Assembly: GCF_019278565.1 (NCBI RefSeq)
Contig: NZ_CP058988.1
Location: 1,054,001 to 1,118,000 of the forward strand
Length of the DNA stretch: 64,000 nt
Origin: Cellulophaga sp. HaHa_2_95
GTDB lineage: Bacteria; Bacteroidota; Bacteroidia; Flavobacteriales; Flavobacteriaceae
Direction of reading: 5' to 3'
The translations under genes and the position numbers were made by a program. Below the pieces are notes generated by a model. The model did not search any database, had not been told where the DNA came from, and saw only the letters and a list, made by a program, of their open reading frames with translations. How positions within the stretch are numbered: position 1 is the stretch's first letter; each line of letters opens with the position of its first letter. Shown here one piece after another: positions 63,733 to 64,000 of the stretch.

Positions 63733-64000
63733 ATGAAAACAACTTTAAAAATAGTACTTTTTATAGTAGCAATTGGATTTATAGCCTGTGATGATAAAGA
63801 AGATGAGAAATATGCAGATTATCTTGTGGCAAAGCCTTTGACTATTTCTAAGGAAGAATTTAAAACGGGAGTAGCGATTTTGCCGCCTAAGTTTATAGAA
63901 GAATCTGGAAAAATCTATGCCTATGAAAATTATATTTTTATCAATGATAAGTATCAAGGTGTTCATGTAATTGATAATAAAAATCCTGAGGCACCAGAAA
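63733..64000 (+). CDS. LVIVD-like repeat lipoprotein, 3' partial
   Basis: The ATG at 63733 opens a frame that runs off the window end; 89 codons are visible. The signal ends in a lipobox (GFIACDDKED). After an acidic spacer comes IYAYENYIFINDKYQGVHVID, split here by position 20, which resembles one unit of the LVIVD beta-propeller repeat, followed by NKNPEAPE. The gene is preceded by 66 bp without clear promoter box. The function is unknown; only about the first tenth to fifth of a typical member is seen. Confidence 0.7.
   Translation, partial: MKTTLKIVLFIVAIGFIACDDKEDEKYADYLVAKPLTISKEEFKTGVAILPPKFIEESGKIYAYENYIFINDKYQGVHVIDNKNPEAPE

Overview
The window reads as a chromosomal segment of a member of the Flavobacteriaceae (Bacteroidota), probably marine. 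The evidence is low GC, SusC/SusD proteins, promoters of the TTTG-N19-21-TAnnTTTG type, a mevalonate-pathway HMG-CoA reductase next to a GYDIA-type GHMP kinase, and gene orders typical of the family (miaB / sigma-54 activator / lptE / secG; coaX to lptC to ppiD; surE-lpxB; mreBCD-mrdA-rodA). No insertion sequence, prophage, CRISPR array, rRNA operon or replication origin was seen. There is one tRNA, tRNA-Phe(GAA).

Layout. 1-4081 (+): a GH113-like glycosidase cut by the window edge, a short Omp85-type barrel protein, and a tandem pair of Amidase_3 proteins, the first of which has lost its zinc and catalytic residues. 4078-7517 (-): rhodanese, TIGR04282-type glycosyltransferase, purine nucleoside phosphorylase, DUF547 and TIGR04283-type glycosyltransferase, a set that in other bacteria accompanies arsenosugar synthesis; no ArsM or ArsS is present here. 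7911-20812: an accessory block with a SusC/SusD pair, a three-domain fasciclin lipoprotein, two VCBS/FG-GAP proteins (one ASPIC/UnbV, one with a CxxCH heme motif) and a divergent AraC-type regulator. A 21-bp-period tandem repeat lies in the control region, and no CAZyme is encoded.

21064-28823 (+) is an envelope gene run (coaX, a barrel protein, a TPR protein, lptC, a small membrane protein, a CNNM/HlyC protein, a PpiD-like foldase). 28897-31124 (-) holds the mevalonate genes. 31388-35117 (+) pairs a DPP IV peptidase with a POT peptide transporter. 35114-40047 (-) runs surE, a small membrane protein, lpxB, an NlpC/P60 lipoprotein and comEC. Next come a tail-specific protease (+), SelO (-), a secreted DRGH nuclease (+) and the elongasome cluster 44865-50531 (-), with purH and a GAF protein upstream.

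52798-56031 (+) is a three-gene cassette in which each secreted protein carries a Cys-Cys pair (HYC_CC_PP protein, TonB-dependent receptor, HMA protein); metal handling, most likely copper, is inferred. 56127-62844 (-) carries groES-groEL and the miaB-to-secG operon. The window ends with a methyltransferase and the start of an LVIVD-like lipoprotein.

The most unusual sequence signals are: the degenerate amidase beside its intact paralogue; the 21-bp tandem operator-like repeat at the sus locus; a 13-bp perfect inverted repeat at the purH promoter; a long non-terminator hairpin between mreB and mreC; three convergent gene pairs whose stop codons overlap by exactly 4 nt; and a palindrome upstream of groES.
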